From positions 62,001 through 126,000 of the forward strand of contig LGRD01000006.1 in assembly GCA_001263235.1 (NCBI GenBank): a DNA stretch of 64,000 nucleotides. Reading direction: 5' to 3'. Both the position numbers and the translations under genes were made by a program. The number at the start of each line of letters is the position of its first letter. Position 1 is the stretch's first letter. The stretch is from Methylibium sp. NZG. GTDB lineage: Bacteria > Pseudomonadota > Gammaproteobacteria > Burkholderiales > Burkholderiaceae_C. The notes under the pieces are model-generated. The model did no database searches. It was not told the origin of the DNA and saw only the letters and a program-made list of their open reading frames with translations. This document shows, piece after piece, positions 63,020 to 64,000 of the stretch.

Positions 63020-63961
63020 ATGCTGCGTCGACTGTTGACGGCCTTCATGGCCAGCCTTGTGCTGGCTACGGGGCTCGGCATGGGGCCGGCGAGCGGGCCG
63101 GCGCACGCGCAAGACGTGCTGCCGGTGCCACCGCTGTCGGGCCGGGTGATCGACCAGACCGGCACGCTGACCCCCGCCCAGAGCCAGGCGCTCACCACCA
63201 AGCTGGCGGCGCTGGAGTCGCAGCGCGGCTCGCAAGTGGTGCTGCTGCTGGTGCCCACGACGGCGCCGGAAGACATCGCCTCGTATGCCCAGCGCGTGGC
63301 CGATGCGTGGAAGATCGGCCGGCGCGACGTGGGCGATGGCGTGGTCGTGGTCGTCGCCAAGAACGACCGCAAGGTGCGCATCGAGGTGTCCAAGACGCTC
63401 GAAGGCGCGATCCCCGACCTGGCGGCCAAACGCATCATCACCGAGCAGATCACCCCGGCGTTCCGGGCCGGCGACTTTGCCGGCGGGCTGAACGCCGCGG
63501 TCGATGCGCTGGGCGTGCGCATTGCTGGCGAGGGCCTGCCGGTGCCGGCGCCCGGCGGGCCGGGGCAGGAGATGCTGGAGGGCGTCGGGCTGGAAGGGCT
63601 GATGATCTTCCTGTTCGTCGTGGTGCCGATCCTCGGTGCCGTGCTCACCGGCATGTTCGGGCGCAAGTTCGGCTCGCTGCTCACGGGTGGTGCGGTCGGC
63701 GGCGTCGGCTGGTGGCTCACCGCCAGCGTGCTGATCGCCGCGGGCGCGGGGCTGGCGGCGATCTTCCTCGTCGGCGTGATGGGGCTGGGCGCGAGCCGTG
63801 GCGGCACGATCGGCGGGCGAGGCCGAGGCGCGGGTTACAGCGGGCCGGTGATTTGGGGCGGCGGCGGCGGGGGCGGCGGGGGCTGGAGCGGCGGCGGTGG
63901 CGGCTGGAGCTCCGGCGGGGGCGGCGACTTCGGCGGCGGCGGCGCGTCGGGCGACTGGTGA
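63020..63961 (+). CDS. TPM-domain (YgcG-like) membrane protein
   Basis: 313 aa. Signal peptide (AFMASLVLATGLGMGPASGPAHA), TPM domain ~37-165 (LSGRVIDQTGTLTPAQSQAL, VADAWKIGRRDVGDGVVVVV, KVRIEVSKTLEGAIPD), two membrane helices (~190-255) and a Gly/Ser/Trp-rich tail. Typical of the lemA-ygcG operon. TPM domains have been proposed as phosphatase-like or membrane-quality factors; the role is open. Confidence 0.9.
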   Translation: MLRRLLTAFMASLVLATGLGMGPASGPAHAQDVLPVPPLSGRVIDQTGTLTPAQSQALTTKLAALESQRGSQVVLLLVPTTAPEDIASYAQRVADAWKIGRRDVGDGVVVVVAKNDRKVRIEVSKTLEGAIPDLAAKRIITEQITPAFRAGDFAGGLNAAVDALGVRIAGEGLPVPAPGGPGQEMLEGVGLEGLMIFLFVVVPILGAVLTGMFGRKFGSLLTGGAVGGVGWWLTASVLIAAGAGLAAIFLVGVMGLGASRGGTIGGRGRGAGYSGPVIWGGGGGGGGGWSGGGGGWSSGGGGDFGGGGASGDW

Positions 63962-63982
63962 TCGGCCGAGCATGAATCAACC

Positions 63983-64000
63983 ATGAACAAGCTCCTGCGC
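63983..64000 (+). CDS. Start of a further gene, cut by the window edge
   Basis: ATGAACAAGCTCCTGCGC encodes MNKLLR. In related genomes a second TPM-domain protein often follows here; only six codons are visible, so this is a guess from context. Confidence 0.35.

Overview
The window is a dense, very GC-rich chromosomal segment (strong G/C bias at third codon positions, GTG and TTG starts, many 1- or 4-nt gene overlaps). Gene content and order point to a betaproteobacterium of the order Burkholderiales, probably of the Rubrivivax/Leptothrix/Methylibium/Piscinibacter type. The clues are the block ABC transporter-bolA-murA-hisGD-C-B-H-A-F, the short HisG, the order rplY-prs-tRNA-Gln-ispE-lolB, RapZ beside RecN, the Bug/TTT binding protein and a SoeABC-like molybdoenzyme. 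This is inference; no 16S or marker search was possible. I see no prophage, transposase or CRISPR array.

Layout. 1-5.3 kb: 3' part of a secreted creatininase-family gene, a CpxP-like lipoprotein with a CpxR/CpxA-like two-component pair, then a TetR regulator with a TPR protein. 5.5-16 kb: ABC-2 transporter, bolA, murA and a histidine operon. A ribbon-helix-helix/PIN toxin-antitoxin pair sits between hisD and hisC, and hisI, hisE and hisZ are missing. 16-24 kb: rsmD, coaD, ferredoxin (with a 5' remnant of a second copy), then the reverse-strand housekeeping set DUF4124-like/pth/rplY/prs/tRNA-Gln/ispE/lolB/TPR. 24.2-28.3 kb: mutM, a dynamin-like GTPase and mutY. 28.4-34.1 kb: Lon-N-domain protein, rapZ, recN, nadK, hrcA and a CAU tRNA. 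34.2-37.7 kb: D-aminoacylase and Bug-type binding protein divergent from a LysR regulator. 38-44 kb: soeABC-like sulfite dehydrogenase and a thiolase. 44.1-50.8 kb: RIO-like kinase, M16 peptidase and two divergent paralogous coiled-coil proteins. 50.7-55 kb: hydrolase, enoyl-CoA hydratase, GST, RraA-like protein and EamA transporter. 55.1-60.7 kb: a VIT/VWA protein with a PEP-CTERM-like tail, an exosortase and a GT51 transglycosylase in one operon. 60.7-64 kb: two poorly known reverse-strand genes, then lemA and a TPM-domain gene running off the edge.

The two most unusual regions are these. First, the coiled-coil pair at 46.4-50.8 kb: the shorter protein shares its C-terminal ~120 residues with the longer one but carries what looks like a degenerate nucleotide-cyclase fold at its N terminus. 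Second, the compact exosortase locus at 55.1-60.7 kb, in which sorting enzyme, apparent substrate and a peptidoglycan glycosyltransferase are translationally linked.

Several small palindromic repeat families are scattered between genes and twice supply the stop codon of a gene (cpxA-like kinase and nadK). One lies where the his operon is cut short and one inside the predicted N terminus of the exosortase. Short tandem repeats (8 x 11 nt after mutY; a shrinking ACAAAGCCGG-type repeat after the CAU tRNA) add to a picture of a repeat-rich but otherwise stable core-genome segment.
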